Source: Paguma larvata (lineage: Eukaryota > Chordata > Mammalia > Carnivora > Viverridae). Taken from it: DNA of 64,000 nucleotides. The notes beneath the pieces were generated by a model that was not told the DNA's origin, ran no database searches, and saw only the letters and a program-made list of their open reading frames with translations. This document shows, one piece after another, positions 1-10,683 of this stretch. The number at the start of each line of letters is the position of its first letter. The stretch's first letter is position 1. The position numbers and the translations under genes are program-made. The stretch lies in assembly GCA_030068075.1 (NCBI GenBank), contig CM057826.1, forward strand, positions 74,745,312 through 74,809,311, in the 5' to 3' direction.

Positions 1-222
1 CAGCTTTGTAGTACAGGCTAAAGTCTGGGATCATGATGCTTCCCACTTTGGTTTTCATTTTCAACAGTGCATTGGCTATTTCAGGTCTTTTGTGGGTCCA
101 TACAAATTTTAGGATTGTTTGTTCTAGTTCTGAGGAGAATGCTGGAGCAATTTTGATTGGGATTTTATTAAATGTGTTGATGATTGCTTTGAATACTATT
201 GACATTTTAACAATATTTATTA
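1..222 (-). mobile_element. LINE-1 ORF2 fragment, antisense, running off the left edge
   Basis: Read on the minus strand this is the C-terminal half of L1 ORF2, the stretch just after the reverse-transcriptase core. The plus strand shows familiar antisense words such as tttgtagtac near the start and gacattttaacaatattt near 210-227. It stops at about 222, where sense-strand L1 sequence takes over. The two pieces come from different parts of L1 and do not join into one element, so this is either a separate 5'-truncated copy or a rearrangement. The 83-residue plus-strand open frame here is an antisense shadow, not a gene. Confidence 0.8.
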
Positions 223-580
223 TTGAAAAAGAATACATAGAGACTGAAAGTAAAGGATGGAAAAATAATCTCAATATTCTATGAAAATGGAGGGAAAAGA
301 AAGCTGAAGTAGCAATGTAGACAAATTATAGCTTAAAACAAAGATTGTAACAAAAGACAAAGAAGGGCATTTCATAAGGATAATGGGAACAATCCAGCAA
401 GAATATTTAACATTTACAAATATATATGTATCCAATATACAAGTACCAAAATATATAAAGCAAATACTAACATACCTAAAGGGGAAGGGAATACTAACAG
501 CACTACAGTAATAGTAGGGACTTTAAAACACTATTTATATCAATGGCTACATCACCAGACAGAAATTCAATAAGGAAACA

Positions 581-808
581 ATGGCTTTAAATAACATATT
601 GGACCAGATGGACTTAATGGATATATTCACATTACATCCAAAATCAGTAGAATACATATTCTTTTCAAGGGCACATGTAACATTCTCCAGGATAGTTCAC
701 ATGTTAAGGGACAAAATAAACTTCAATAAATTCAAGAAGGTTGAAGTATCAACCATCACTTTTGACTACAACAGTATGAAACTAGAAATCGATTATAAAA
801 CAACTTAA
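581..808 (+). pseudogene. L1 ORF2 endonuclease-domain remnant
   Basis: A 75-residue open frame matches the middle of the APE-type endonuclease of L1 ORF2p, the nuclease that nicks target DNA to prime retrotransposition. Visible family words are DQMDLMDIF near the start, HPKSVEY, then FSRIVHMLRDK and NKFKKVEV, ending in KLEIDYK. In intact copies a catalytic S-D-H stretch (ending in ...SDHSG or similar) comes just before the last block. Here that position reads TFDYNS, so the catalytic aspartate-histidine pair is not preserved. The frame breaks on both sides. It is a fossil fragment, not an expressed gene. Confidence 0.75.
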
Positions 809-1719
809 AGAAAAATATAAGATTCAACAACATGCTATTCAACAACCACTGGGTCTTCAAATAAATTTCAGGAAACATTTTTTAAAAAGAAAAGAAAAGA
901 CCTAGAGACAAACAAAAACAGAAAAAAAAAAGAAATACTAAAATCAGGATGCATTAAAAATAGTCCTAAGAGCAAAGTTCACAACAATACAGGCCCATCT
1001 CAAGAAAAAAATAAATCTCAAATAATCTGATTTTATACCAAAAGTAGGTATAGAAAGAAGAACATACAAAGCCCAAAATTAGTAGAAGGAACAAAATAAT
1101 AAAGATCGGAATAGAAATAAATGAGACTAAAGACAAAACAGAAAAGAGCAATCAAAGTAAGAGCTGATCCTTTAAAAAGATAAGCGAAATTGACAAAACT
1201 ATAGCTGCACTCACCAAGGAGAGAGAGAGAGGACTCAAATAAATAAAATCAGACATTAAAGGGTTACAACCCATATCAGTAAAGCACAAAGGTCCTTAAG
1301 ACACTACTATGAATAACAATCTACAAGATATGGATGAATTCCTAGCAATGTATAATCTTCCAAGATTGAATCAGGAAGAAACAGGAAACCTGAAAAAATC
1401 TGATTACTAGTAAGTGATTTAATCAGAAATCAAAAATTTCCATCAAACAAAAGTCCAGGACCAGAAACTTCACTGGTGACTTCTACCAAACATTCCAAGA
1501 AAATGTAAGGCCTATTCTTTTCAAACCCTTCCAAAAAACTAAGGAGATGGGAATAATACCAAACTCATTTTATGAAACCAACTCTACACTGATGCTAAAA
1601 GCAGATGAGAACACCACAAGAAAAGAATATATAGTCCAATTTTTCTAATATAGATGCAAAAATTCTCCACAAAATATCAGCAAACTGAACTTAAAAATAA
1701 ATTAAAAGGATCACACACC

Positions 1720-2160
1720 ATGATCATGTAGCGTTTATTCTAGGGAAGCAAGGATGGCTCTTGATTGATCTACAAATCAATTAACAGGATATACCACATT
1801 AACAAAACAAGATAAACATCATATGATCATTTCAATGGATGCAGAAAAGCCATATGAAAAATTCAACACCAATTCATGATAAAAATTTTCAACAAAGTAG
1901 GTATAAAGAGAATATACCCCACCATAATAAAGGTTATATATGATAAACCCACAGCTACTATCATACACAATGGCAAAAAGCTGAAAACTTTTCCTCTAAG
2001 AACTGGAATAAAACAAGGATACCCACTCTTGACACTTTTATTCAACATACTATTAGAAGTCCTAGCCAGAGTAATTTGGAAAGAAAAGTAAATAAAATAC
2101 TTCCAAACTGGTAAGGAAGATGTAAAACTTATTATTTGCAGATGACATGACACTGTAGGA
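1720..2160 (+). pseudogene. L1 ORF2 reverse-transcriptase palm remnant
   Basis: The sequence decodes, across frame changes, to the RT palm of L1 ORF2p. There is an 'ISMDAEKP'-like degenerate copy of the [10 protein letters not shown] motif near 1830-1860. The 71-residue frame at 1876-2091 carries [20 protein letters not shown] and [13 protein letters not shown] codon run for the catalytic Phe-Ala-Asp-Asp motif survives at 2135-2146 but is out of frame with the upstream open frame and is followed by a stop and a CA tract. The enzyme cannot be made from this copy. Confidence 0.75.
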
Positions 2161-2171
2161 AACACTAAAGA

Positions 2172-2172
<1 letters not shown>

Positions 2173-2215
<43 letters not shown>

Positions 2216-2222
2216 GCACACA
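2173..2222. repeat. (CA)n microsatellite inside L1 ORF2
   Basis: About 25 CA units with a small CG-containing variant near the end interrupt the L1 reading frame just after the FADD region. The ancestral L1 sequence here is a short CCA/ACA-rich stretch. The homologous place in the L1 at 57.8 kb also carries a short CA run. Confidence 0.95.
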
Positions 2223-2503
2223 GGACCTGTTAGAAATGAAAAATAAATTCAATAAAGTTGTAGGATACTCAATTAATATACAGAAGCCTGTTGCATTTTA
2301 ATAGAACAAAATATCAGAAAGAGAAATTAGGAAAACAATTCTAATTACAATTGAATCAAAAAGAATGAAATATTAGGAATAAATTTAACCAAGGAGGTAA
2401 AAGACTGAAAACTCTAAGATACTGATGGGAAAAAAATGAAGAAGCCACAAACAAAGAGGACAATATTCTGTGTTAATGGGCTAGAAGAATTAACACTGTT
2501 AAA

Positions 2504-2740
2504 ATGTTCATACTACCCAAAGCTATCCACAGACTCAATGCAATTTCTATTAATATTCCAAATGCGTTTTTCACAGAACCAATAATTCTCACGTTTGCAT
2601 GGAATCACAAAAATCACCCAATACTTAAAGCAATCTTAACAAAAAACCAACAAAGCCAGAAGTATCATGCTTCTGGATTTCAAACTATACTCAAAGCTAA
2701 ATCAGAACAGTACGGTACTGACATAGAAACAGACACATAA
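2504..2740 (+). pseudogene. L1 ORF2 C-terminal (post-RT) remnant
   Basis: A 78-residue open frame matches the thumb and post-RT part of L1 ORF2p. It reads [20 protein letters not shown] followed by [10 protein letters not shown], which in intact elements reads close to LPKAIYRFNAIPIKIP and KFIWNHKRP. It is a short window of intact frame in a decayed L1. There is no start-site context and no reason to think it is translated. Confidence 0.7.
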
Positions 2741-3448
2741 ATCAATGGAAAAAAAATAGAGAGCGAAAAAATAAACCCATGTACATATGGTCAATTAATT
2801 TATGACAAAGGGGGAAGGAATATTCAATGAGAAAAGGACAGTCTCTTTAATAAATTGTGCTGTGAAAACTGTAAGGGTACCTACAAAGGAAGGAATCTGG
2901 ATCCCTTATACCACATGTAAAAATTAACGCAAAATTGATTAAAGACCTGAATGTAAGACCTGAAACCATAATACTAGAAGGAAACAAAGGAAGTAAATTG
3001 GTTGTAGCAATGGTTTTTTTGGATATGACCCCAAAGGCAAGGGCAACAAAAGCAAAAACAAACGGGACTACATCGAAGTAAACAACTTTTGCACAGCAAA
3101 AGAAACCATCAACAAAATGAAAGGCAGCCCTACTGAAGAACACACAGTATTTGCAAGTCATATATATGATAAATGGTTAATATACAAAATATATTTTAAA
3201 AACCCATACAACGGAATAACAGAAAAAATAATTTGATTATAAATATTTATTTATAAATATACTTATAAATATATTTCTAACTAAACGTCTATATATAAAT
3301 AGGCCTACAGACGGCCAGCATGCACTTGAAAAGATTTTATCATTAATCATCATGGAAATATAAATCAAAACCACCAATGATATATTAATTCACACCAGAA
3401 TGGCTAATATCGAAAAGATGTAACAGAAATATATGTATAATATATATC

Positions 3449-3464
3449 TTCACTATATAGTGAA
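3449..3464. repeat. Perfect 16-bp palindrome in AT-rich L1 segment
   Basis: TTCACTATATAGTGAA reads the same on both strands, and half of it (ttcactatata) recurs near 3479-3489. It sits in an AT-rich expansion of the old L1 just before the SINE. It probably arose from local TA slippage and duplication; I infer no function. Confidence 0.85.
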
Positions 3465-3503
3465 TATTATAGCATATATTCACTATATAAAATAGGGTAC
3501 CTT

Positions 3504-3732
3504 GCGGTGCCTGGGTGGCTCAGTCAGTTAAGTGTCTGACTTTAGCTCAGGTCATAATCTCGCAGTTCCTGGGTTCGAGCCCCGCATCAGTCTCTGTACT
3601 GAACGCTTGCTCAGCGCCTGAAACCTGCTTCAGATTCTGTGTCTCCATCTCTCTCTGCCCTTCCCCCACCATGCTCTGTCTCACTGTCTCTCAAAAATAA
3701 ATAAATGTAAAAAGAATTTTTAAAAATAAAAT
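3504..3732 (+). mobile_element. Carnivore tRNA-Lys-derived SINE inside L1
   Basis: The copy shows the head (gtgcctgggtggctcagt), a B-box-like gggttcgagcccc, a CT-rich body and an AATAAATAAA tail. Target-site duplications of about 15 bp flank it: aaaatagggtacctt at 3489-3503 and aaaatagagcacctt at 3733-3747 (13 of 15 identical). The flanking L1 resumes after the insertion, so the SINE is younger than the L1. Confidence 0.93.
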
Positions 3733-4026
3733 AAAATAGAGCACCTTAAAATATACACTAATTTGTAAAAGGTATCTGCTTCCCTGTGTTCAGTGCAGCG
3801 TTATTTACAATAGTTAAGACCAACCTAATTGTCCATCAGTGGTTGAATGAATAAAGAAGATGTAGTGTTTAGACATACAATGGACTACTACTCAGACATA
3901 AAAAAGAATAAAATCTTGCTATGTATGACAACATGGAATCCCCTGGGCTTACATCAATGGGTTGACAAGGCATAAAGAAATAAAAATCCTTAATATGCTC
4001 ACACCCAAGTTTGGAAAAACATGATT

Positions 4027-4136
4027 GGCACCCCAAGAATAGGTTGGTGCAAAGGCACCCTGAGAATAGGGAGGTGTAAGACCCCAAAAATAGATAGGGA
4101 TGAGCAAAGGCCCAAAAATAGGAATGGGCAAAAATG
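4027..4136 (+). repeat. Four tandem 27-28-bp repeats in the LTR U3 region
   Basis: Units lie at 4027-4053, 4054-4080, 4081-4108 and 4109-4136. Each has a C-rich start (ggcacccc, ggcaccct, accccaa, ggcccaa), then a purine-rich 'agaatagg' or 'aaaatagg' core and a 'ggtgcaaa' or 'gagcaaa'-like end. Tandem direct repeats in U3 often act as enhancers in retroviral LTRs; that role is inferred here. The minus-strand 72-residue frame at 3949-4167 is only a translation of this repeat. Confidence 0.85.
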
Positions 4137-4592
4137 CTCCCAATACAAAGGTATATGAGGTAAGCAAGATTAGAAATGCAGGGAAAAAGTGCCCCCCAAT
4201 TTAGTATTATAGTAGAAAGCTGCTTTCACAGGAAGGAAGGACAAAATTAGGTGAGCAGGGCTAGACCGCTGCACTCTGCTACTGTGCAGCTGTAGATAAT
4301 ACTGCTCAGTACAGCGCTAATTTTCAAAAGGAAACCTGCCTTGTTAACCTTGAAGTGTTTAGACCTATCTGTCTTATCCCCTAGGCTAGCTAAGATACAC
4401 AGACATGGTACCTCCTTTCTGTCATTACCAACCAATTGCCCATCCACCCAGTGCCAGGATTTTGTTTTGTATTAACCCAAACTCCAAACACTGTATATCT
4501 TCCAACCTCCCCCTTTCTCTCATGCCCATAAGCTGATGTTCACAGTTTGTCTCCTTGTGCATGCCCATCACATTTGTAACCCTTCTGATCTG

Positions 4593-4598
4593 AATAAA
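4593..4598 (+). promoter_or_regulatory. AATAAA polyadenylation signal in the LTR
   Basis: AATAAA lies about 127 bp before the proposed LTR end, the usual position at the R/U5 part of retroviral LTRs. It supports the plus orientation of the LTR. Confidence 0.6.
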
Positions 4599-5119
4599 TA
4601 TGGGACAAGGACCCTTATTCAGGGCTCCTGTCTTTTCAAGGACATTAGCTATCTGTCTCCTATTTTAATCCTGAGTCTGCTCTCTCGCTACCCAAGAGAG
4701 AACTTTAGACTTAGAGTCTACAACAAACATGGATGAACTTTGAGGGTATTATGCTAAGTGAAACAAGTCAAGCAGAGAAAGACAAATATATTATTTCACT
4801 TATATGTGGTATCCAAAAAACAAACAAAACAAAACCCAGACCCAAAGATACCAAGAACAGATTGTTGGGTGGCAGAGGGGAGACGCGGTATATAAAGGTC
4901 AAATGACTGAAAGGATTGAAAGAAGTACAAACTCCAGTTATCAAATAAATAAGTCACGGGAATACATTCAAAGGCATTATGTTAAGTTTGCATGGTGATG
5001 AGGAGTAACTACACTTACTAAGGTGATCATATCACAGTGTATACAAAGGTCAAATCACTATGTTGTTCACCTGAATCTAATAATATTGCAGGTCAGTAAT
5101 ACTCAAATATTTATTTTAA

Positions 5120-5605
5120 AAATGGAAAATGGGAAGATATAACTTGGCTAAAGTGCCAATAATTTTAATAATTAAAATTAAATATAAATACTTTAACTCA
5201 AGAAAAATTCTAAGTACACAATTGGAGTAAATTTTGTATGACCATTAGCCCTATATTCACAAAATAAAAATCTAATAGAATTATACAATTTTTAATATAC
5301 GATTTTTTTTAATTAGAATGCCTGAAAACCCCTGTAAACTCAAACTGTTAGGGCCCTATAAGGGACTTGAATTCAATAAACATACACACTTAAACTATAA
5401 GATCCAGTAATTTTTTCCACCAAAATGAGAGTCACCTACTAATACCTATAGGTTTACATGCATGGCCTCCTGATTTTTTTTTCAATACGGTAGACATGTA
5501 AAATTGCATTGCACTCATTCAGTAAATAAGCATATATTTAATTAGGTATTCTTTAGATAAAATTGAGTATTATTTATATATCTATAAGGTATATAATGCT
5601 TGTGC
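5120..5605. other. Unique AT-rich stretch, nothing recognised
   Basis: Between the L1 end and the L2 I see no repeat family, open frame or RNA gene. A gggccctataagggac run near 5350 is the only less AT-rich word. Confidence 0.5.
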
Positions 5606-5606
5606 T

Positions 5607-6240
5607 TTATTAGGTGCTGGAAATTAAGAGAGAAACAAGACAGAGTCCCTGCTCTTATTTTTTTTTAATTTTTTTTCAACATTTATTTATTTTTGAAAGA
5701 CATAGAGACAGAGCGTGAGCAGGGGAGGGGCAGAGAGAGAGGAAGACACAGAATCAGAATCAGAATCAGGCTCCAGGCTCTGAGCTGCCAGCAAAGAGCC
5801 CGACGCGGGGCTCGAAGTCACAGACAGTGAGATCGTGATCTGAGCTGATGTCAGACGCTTAACCGACTGAGCCACCCAGGCGCCCAAGTCCCTGCTCTTA
5901 AAGAGCTTACAGCTGAGCCAAGAAAATAGATGTTAAACAATTACTTAAATATTCACTTTACAACTGAAAGAATACTTAACTATTCACTTCATAATTATAT
6001 CCAGGATAATGATGTGATTATATAGAGGAAACGCTTGGTCTAAAGAAATTCCAAAAATGATCACTGAGTCGAGTCTTAAAGCATAAGAAGGAATTGGTTA
6101 TGCCAATAGTGAACGGAAGATGATTTCAAGAAGATGATAACATATACGAAAAGACCTTGAAATAGGAAGGATCATGTGTGCTCAAGACACTTAAAATGGT
6201 TCATGCTCCTGGGGCGTACCAACAAGAGGGCAGGTGGAGA
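5607..6240 (-). mobile_element. L2 LINE 3' end, antisense, split by a SINE
   Basis: The plus strand reads as the reverse complement of an L2 3' end: taggtgctggaaattaag, then tccctgctctta, then aaagagcttacag and agatgttaaacaattac. Further on it shows the diverged 'aagcataagaaggaattgg' region that corresponds to the L2 coding part. This is an ancient mammal-wide repeat, old enough to carry many changes. The SINE at 5658 sits inside it. Confidence 0.6.
5658..5886 (-). mobile_element. Young carnivore SINE, antisense, with perfect 14-bp TSD
   Basis: The poly-T tail is on the left, and the head (gagccacccaggcgccc) is on the right. The target-site duplication agtccctgctctta is identical at 5644-5657 and 5887-5900. 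The clean body and perfect duplication suggest a recent insertion. It contains a small internal duplication, agaatc three times at about 5750-5768. Confidence 0.96.
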
Positions 6241-6504
6241 GGAATGTGTGATCACTCTGGGAATAGGCCGAGACCAGAGGAGTCAGATCTATATGAACAT
6301 ATCCTTCCATCCGAAGTTCATCCAATGAATACAATTACTCTTCCAAAATTACTGCCATGACGACCTCTGGATAAAATGTACATGGTTGTGATTTCTTCGT
6401 TCCTTTTTTTTTTGTCATATTTATTATCTATCTACATTACAGATGGTAAAATATATATCTTTTGAAATCTTATATAAAAGGTTTTGAAGTATTCTGAAAG
6501 TGAG

Positions 6505-6900
6505 CTACTATATATATATATGTGAACACACACACATATAAATATATATGAGGTACTATATATTATTGGGTGGCAGATTGTTGGGTGGCAGAGGGGAGAT
6601 GGGGTATATAAAGGTGAAATGGCTGAAAGGGATGGTATATAGTGTGTATATATTGTATATATACTATTGTATATATATACTATATATATTAAATGAATGT
6701 AATAATATATGAATATATTCATATATATAGTATATGAGTGTATATATATTAAATGAACATAATAATAGATATTAAATTAATGTATAAATATATGTGTATA
6801 TATATACTGTGTGTGTATATATAGTGAATATATATATTAAATGAATGTAAATTTATTTATAATATATATTAAATGAATGTAATAAATCTTTCTGGTATAT
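6505..6900. repeat. AT-rich minisatellite with ATTAAATGAATGTAATA units
   Basis: Runs of TA/TATG alternate with about four copies of a 'tatattaaatgaatgtaat'-like unit at about 6685, 6748, 6833 and 6865, spaced irregularly. It also holds a short L1 3'UTR piece at 6574-6630. Expected to be highly variable between individuals. Confidence 0.8.
6574..6630 (+). mobile_element. 57-bp L1 3'UTR fragment embedded in the minisatellite
   Basis: This piece matches 4858-4914, part of the first L1's 3'UTR, at 53 of 57 bases by eye, sharing gattgttgggtggcagagg and tatataaagg. The preceding 12 bp (ttgggtggcaga) is tandemly duplicated. Flanking sequence is TA-rich and not clearly L1. Confidence 0.75.
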
Positions 6901-7510
6901 TCGTATCATTTCTCAGTACAATAAGTGATTTGCAAACAAATGCAACAACAATATATTTTTCTAAAATAACACCACAAGGTTAAAAATAAAAATGAGCAAA
7001 TATCTCCCAGTGCAGTTTGAATGAGTACTATTCAAATATCAAGCATGTGATCCAGTTTGAAAGAGGGAAACAATGCCTTGCATAGCATGAGACAAATGAA
7101 TTTATTTCTCTGTGTGACTATTTTTTCAACATCTTAGAGATGATCTTCCAACTATTAAAGCATTTTTTTCTACACAGTTATTAGAAATGAATTTTACAGT
7201 GTTTGTTTTAGAATGAAGTAACCAGCCGAGGCCAGAAACAGAACAATTTCGTTCTATATAATACATTCATTTTTTCCAATTTAAAAATTATTCCATTTCA
7301 TACTTCTCTGTTCCCCCTGCTATTTACCTGTTGGGAATTAAATTGTTTATTTATGCCACTATAAAAGATTAAGTGGGGAAAACAAAGCAAACACCTATAA
7401 CTCCATGCCATTTTTTTGTTTTGATTCTCAAGCAAAATATTGATTAAAGAGACTTGGAATGAATAATGATAAATAAAAGAACTAATTTCCACCTGGAAGG
7501 ATCCAGAGGT
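6900..7510. other. Unique sequence, nothing recognised
   Basis: AT-rich, non-repetitive by eye, with no open frame of note other than a 71-residue minus-strand frame at 7298-7513 that has no recognisable domain. Confidence 0.45.
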
Positions 7511-7514
7511 CATC

Positions 7515-7650
7515 TACTACAAATTTCCTCCTCTTATAAATAAGAAAACTGCGACCCAGGGAGGTTAAATGATTTACTCAGGGTTCTCTAACTAGTTGTG
7601 GAAGTTGATTGATTTCTGGTTTCCAGCTCTTCCCAATACACCCTGCCCAT
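7515..7650 (-). mobile_element. MIR SINE, antisense fragment
   Basis: The plus strand shows the reverse complement of the MIR core: ataagaaaactgcgaccc, then gaggttaaatgatttactca and 'aactagttgtggaag'. This corresponds to the familiar 'gaaactgaggcccagagagg...ttgcccaaggtc' pattern. Ancient, mammal-wide. Confidence 0.7.
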
Positions 7651-9264
7651 AATTTCACTTTCCCATGTTATTGTTTTTCCACATGTTAAAGAAGTGGCTG
7701 CACTGGTTGCTTTTCAAACTGCAATAATGTCAGAAATAAGTCATCTAGGACTCTTGTTTATAAGGCATCAACTTCGAAAGAATGAATTAATGTTGCAAAG
7801 TAATGAGACAAAAAAAAAAAAAAAATCCAGCAGAGCAATAGACCAAGATACAAAAGTAAAGGGCCATACTCCTGCTGTCATTTAATCTTTATGTACCCCT
7901 CCAAATGGATAACCTTGGTGTTAAAAGTAAAGGAATCAATTTTGTTACATTTTATGCCCAAGAGTGACAGTAAATTTGTGAAGTGCTTACCAGAAACAGA
8001 GGGCTTGGCTGGGTGTCTAGCAACAAAGTAAATAAACAGACTGTTGTAACCTATCAGTTCTTTAGAGGTGCCTCATTTTATTATTCACTTATTAAATCTT
8101 TCCATTAATTGGAAGAAAACAATACAAGGCATGGGAGAGAGTGACAACAAAAGTAAGTTCCAAAAGTTCGAAATTTGCTTTCTAATAATTTGTGAGGATG
8201 CACTCATTTTTTCCCCAAAGTCAAACAGACCTACAAGGAGATAGATTAAATACTGATGAGATAAAGGAAAACTATTTCAGAACCACTAATTTAGAAAAAT
8301 GTCTTCATATCCAGCACTTAGGACCTAAGGAAACTTTTGCAGCTATGACTCCTCTTACTTCAAGGAGAAATGTTTGCTACAATAAAGGGAACTTGACTTT
8401 GAATAGTTTGATAAAATCACGAATTATATCTATTACAATCACTAATATTGTTAGGTAATTTTCAAGAAAACTTGCTTCAAAAATGAGTGGAAGGAGAAAA
8501 AAGAAAAGATTCATTACAGTTTCCTTGTGAACCATGTCTACCCTTATTTACAGGCACATATCTCATCATACAAAACAGAGTAAGAAGATAGTTTATCACT
8601 GATCTTGACCAACTCCCTGGCCCTTGTTCTGTAGGTAAGCAAATAAGAAGCTTTTGTCTTATCCTTTCTGTCATCCATAAGCAAATTTTGTATAGTCCTT
8701 GACTCTGAACTTCTTGCTTGACTTTTGAATTGATGGCATGACCACTGACTTCTATATAGATGCTGTTTCCTGACTCCTGACTGCACCCTGATTTGGAGTG
8801 CTCCCTGGTTTCTGTGTCCTTTTTGGATTTCTGTTGTTTCCTTACCTGATTCCTAGGCAGTATTATGTTTTTTCTTTACCTATCCTGGTTTTGTCCTCTG
8901 CTTCTGCCTCTCACGTCTATCTCCACTCACACCCTCTACATGTGCAGAAGTTCCACTGCTACTTTGTATTATAGAATTTAATATAAAAGACAAAATGTAA
9001 ACTTTTGGTTGGTCAAAGTTCCTTTTAAGTACCCAGTATCTATACTTGTGCTGCTACTTTAAATGTAATCAACTCTTCATGAGTCAAGACAAACTAAATA
9101 GTATTTCAATGAACACTATTTCAACGTCAACAGTTTCAATAATTTAGAGCCAATCAAAATGGATTTCAAATTCCAATGATTTTGGAGATTATGCTATATT
9201 TGAATATTCCAGCTGTAGAATTAAAAAGGAAAGTCAATAATAAGAATTTTATTTTACTTTTATT
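7651..9264. other. Unique sequence with a poly-A run
   Basis: No family recognised. A run of about 17 A at 7809-7825 may mark the tail of an unrecognised retrocopy. The 88-residue frame at 8192-8458 and the minus-strand 80-residue frame at 8544-8786 show no domain, no codon pattern and no plausible start context. Confidence 0.45.
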
Positions 9265-9475
9265 GTTATTAGCACCATCTTTTGAGTACTCCACGAATCT
9301 AGCTAGTATGGTACCTGATTTCTTTTCACCAGAGCTTAAAAAACATTATTCAAGGAATATGTTGTGGATCATTCACTAATTGCAGATGAAGAAACCAACA
9401 CACACATAATTTAAGTACCTTACTCAAGATCATACACTAAGCAGCTAAAGGAGCTCAGTTAGAAACTGGGTGTTT
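9265..9475 (-). mobile_element. Probable MIR SINE, antisense, diverged
   Basis: The core 'gcagatgaagaaaccaacac' followed by 'aagtaccttactcaagatca' and 'actaagcagctaaag' follows the antisense MIR layout. It lies directly before the L1 start. Moderately diverged. Confidence 0.55.
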
Positions 9476-10683
9476 TTGCTCAGACAACAAAATGAAATAA
9501 AAGGCATCCAAATTAGCAGAGAAGAAGTCAAACTTTCACTTTTACGTGGACATGATATTCTACGTGGAAAACCCGAAAGACTCCACCACAAAACTGCTAG
9601 AACTGATACATGAATTCAACAAAGTCACAGAATATAAAATCAATGTAGAGAAATCGGTTGCATTTCTATAACCGATAATGAAGCAATGCAAAGAGAAATC
9701 AAAAAATTGATCCCATTTACAATTACACCAAGAAGCAGAAAATACCAAGAAATAAATTTCACCAAAGAGGTAAAAGATCTGTATGCTAAAAACTATAGAA
9801 AACTTATGGAGATAATTGAAGAAGACACAAAGAAATAGAAAAACCTTCCTTGCTCACGAATTGGAAGAACAAACATTATTAAAATGTCAATACTACCCAA
9901 AGCAATCTAAACATTCAATGCAATCCCAATAAAAATTGCAATGGCATTCTTACCAGAGCTAGAACAAACCATCTATTTTGTGGTTTGTATAGAACCACGT
10001 AAAACCACAAATAGCCAAGGTAATATTGAAGAAGAAAACCAAAATGGGAGGCATCATAATCCCAGACTTTAGCCTTTACTACCAAAGCTATTAGTAATCA
10101 TCAAGATAATATGGTATTTGCACAAAAAAGACATACAGACCAATGGAATCTAATAGAGAACCCAGAATTGGACTCAAAAATGTATGGCCAACTAATCTTT
10201 GACAAAGTAGGATAGAGTATCCAATTAAAAAAAGACAGTCTCTTTAGCAAATGGTGCTGGGAGAACTAGACAACGACATGCATTACACCATACACAAAAA
10301 TAAACTCAAAATGGATGAAGGATCTGAACGCGAGACAGGAAACCACCAAAGCCCTAAAGGAGAAAACAGGCAGCAACGTCTTTGACCTCTTTGCTGTAAC
10401 AACTTCTTACTCAACACGTCTCCCAAGGCAAGGAAAATAAAAGCGACAACAAACTACCAGAACCTTGTCAAGATAAAAAGCTTCTGCACAGCAAAGGAAA
10501 CAATCAACAAAGCTAAAAGGCAACTGACAAAATGGGAGAAGATATTTGCTAATCACATATCAGAAAAAGGGTTAGTATCCACAATATAAAGAACTTACCA
10601 AACTCAACACCTGAAGAACAATAATCCCGTTAAGAAATGGGCAAAAAGATACGAATTGATGCTTCTCCAAAGAAGACATCCAG

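Larger units (their letters stand above)
3934..4725 (+). mobile_element. Probable solo LTR of an endogenous retrovirus, inserted in L1
   Basis: A 792-bp block interrupts the L1 C-terminal region. L1 reads up to 'gacaacatgga' on the left and resumes at 'aacatggatgaac' on the right. Taking a 4-bp duplication AACA (3930-3933 and 4726-4729), the block starts with TG and ends with CA, as LTRs do. It has an AATAAA polyadenylation signal at 4593-4598 followed by about 130 bp of U5-like sequence, and an upstream U3-like part with tandem repeats. No gag, pol or env sequence is present, so it would be a solo LTR left by recombination. A 4-bp duplication fits gammaretrovirus-like (class I) elements. The ends are slightly ambiguous because L1 itself reads TGGA at the left boundary. 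Family not identified. Confidence 0.7.
225..5115 (+). mobile_element. Old LINE-1, 5'-truncated, endonuclease domain to 3' end, interrupted by a SINE and an LTR
   Basis: A long sense-strand L1 starts inside the ORF2 endonuclease region, runs through reverse transcriptase and the C-terminal region, and ends in a 3'UTR near 5115. Order of landmarks: endonuclease-like peptide at 581-808, connector at 900-1500, RT fingers and palm at 1700-2150, C-terminal region at 2500-3420 and 3750-4800, 3'UTR at 4800-5115. It carries many stops, frameshifts and AT-rich expansions (3180-3300 and 3420-3490). It is dead and was present before the SINE at 3504 and the LTR at 3934 inserted into it. No 5'UTR or ORF1 is seen. 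Confidence 0.9.

Noticed and set aside
4027..4136. CRISPR-like array
   Set aside because: Units are contiguous imperfect tandem repeats without spacers, in a vertebrate LTR.
3949..4167. Minus-strand peptide with repeated PIF/PTYSWGA-like segments
   Set aside because: The repetition comes from the tandem 27-28-bp DNA repeats of the LTR, read in a chance frame.
3934..4725. Complete provirus
   Set aside because: Only one LTR-like block is present; no gag, pol or env reading frames and no second LTR.
1..5115. Twin-primed inversion at the left edge (antisense L1 then sense L1)
   Set aside because: The antisense piece is late ORF2 and the sense piece starts in the endonuclease, so they are not adjacent L1 parts; no duplication can be checked because the left end is outside the window.
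5747..5770. agaatc triplication as a regulatory repeat
   Set aside because: It is a small slippage duplication inside a young SINE body.
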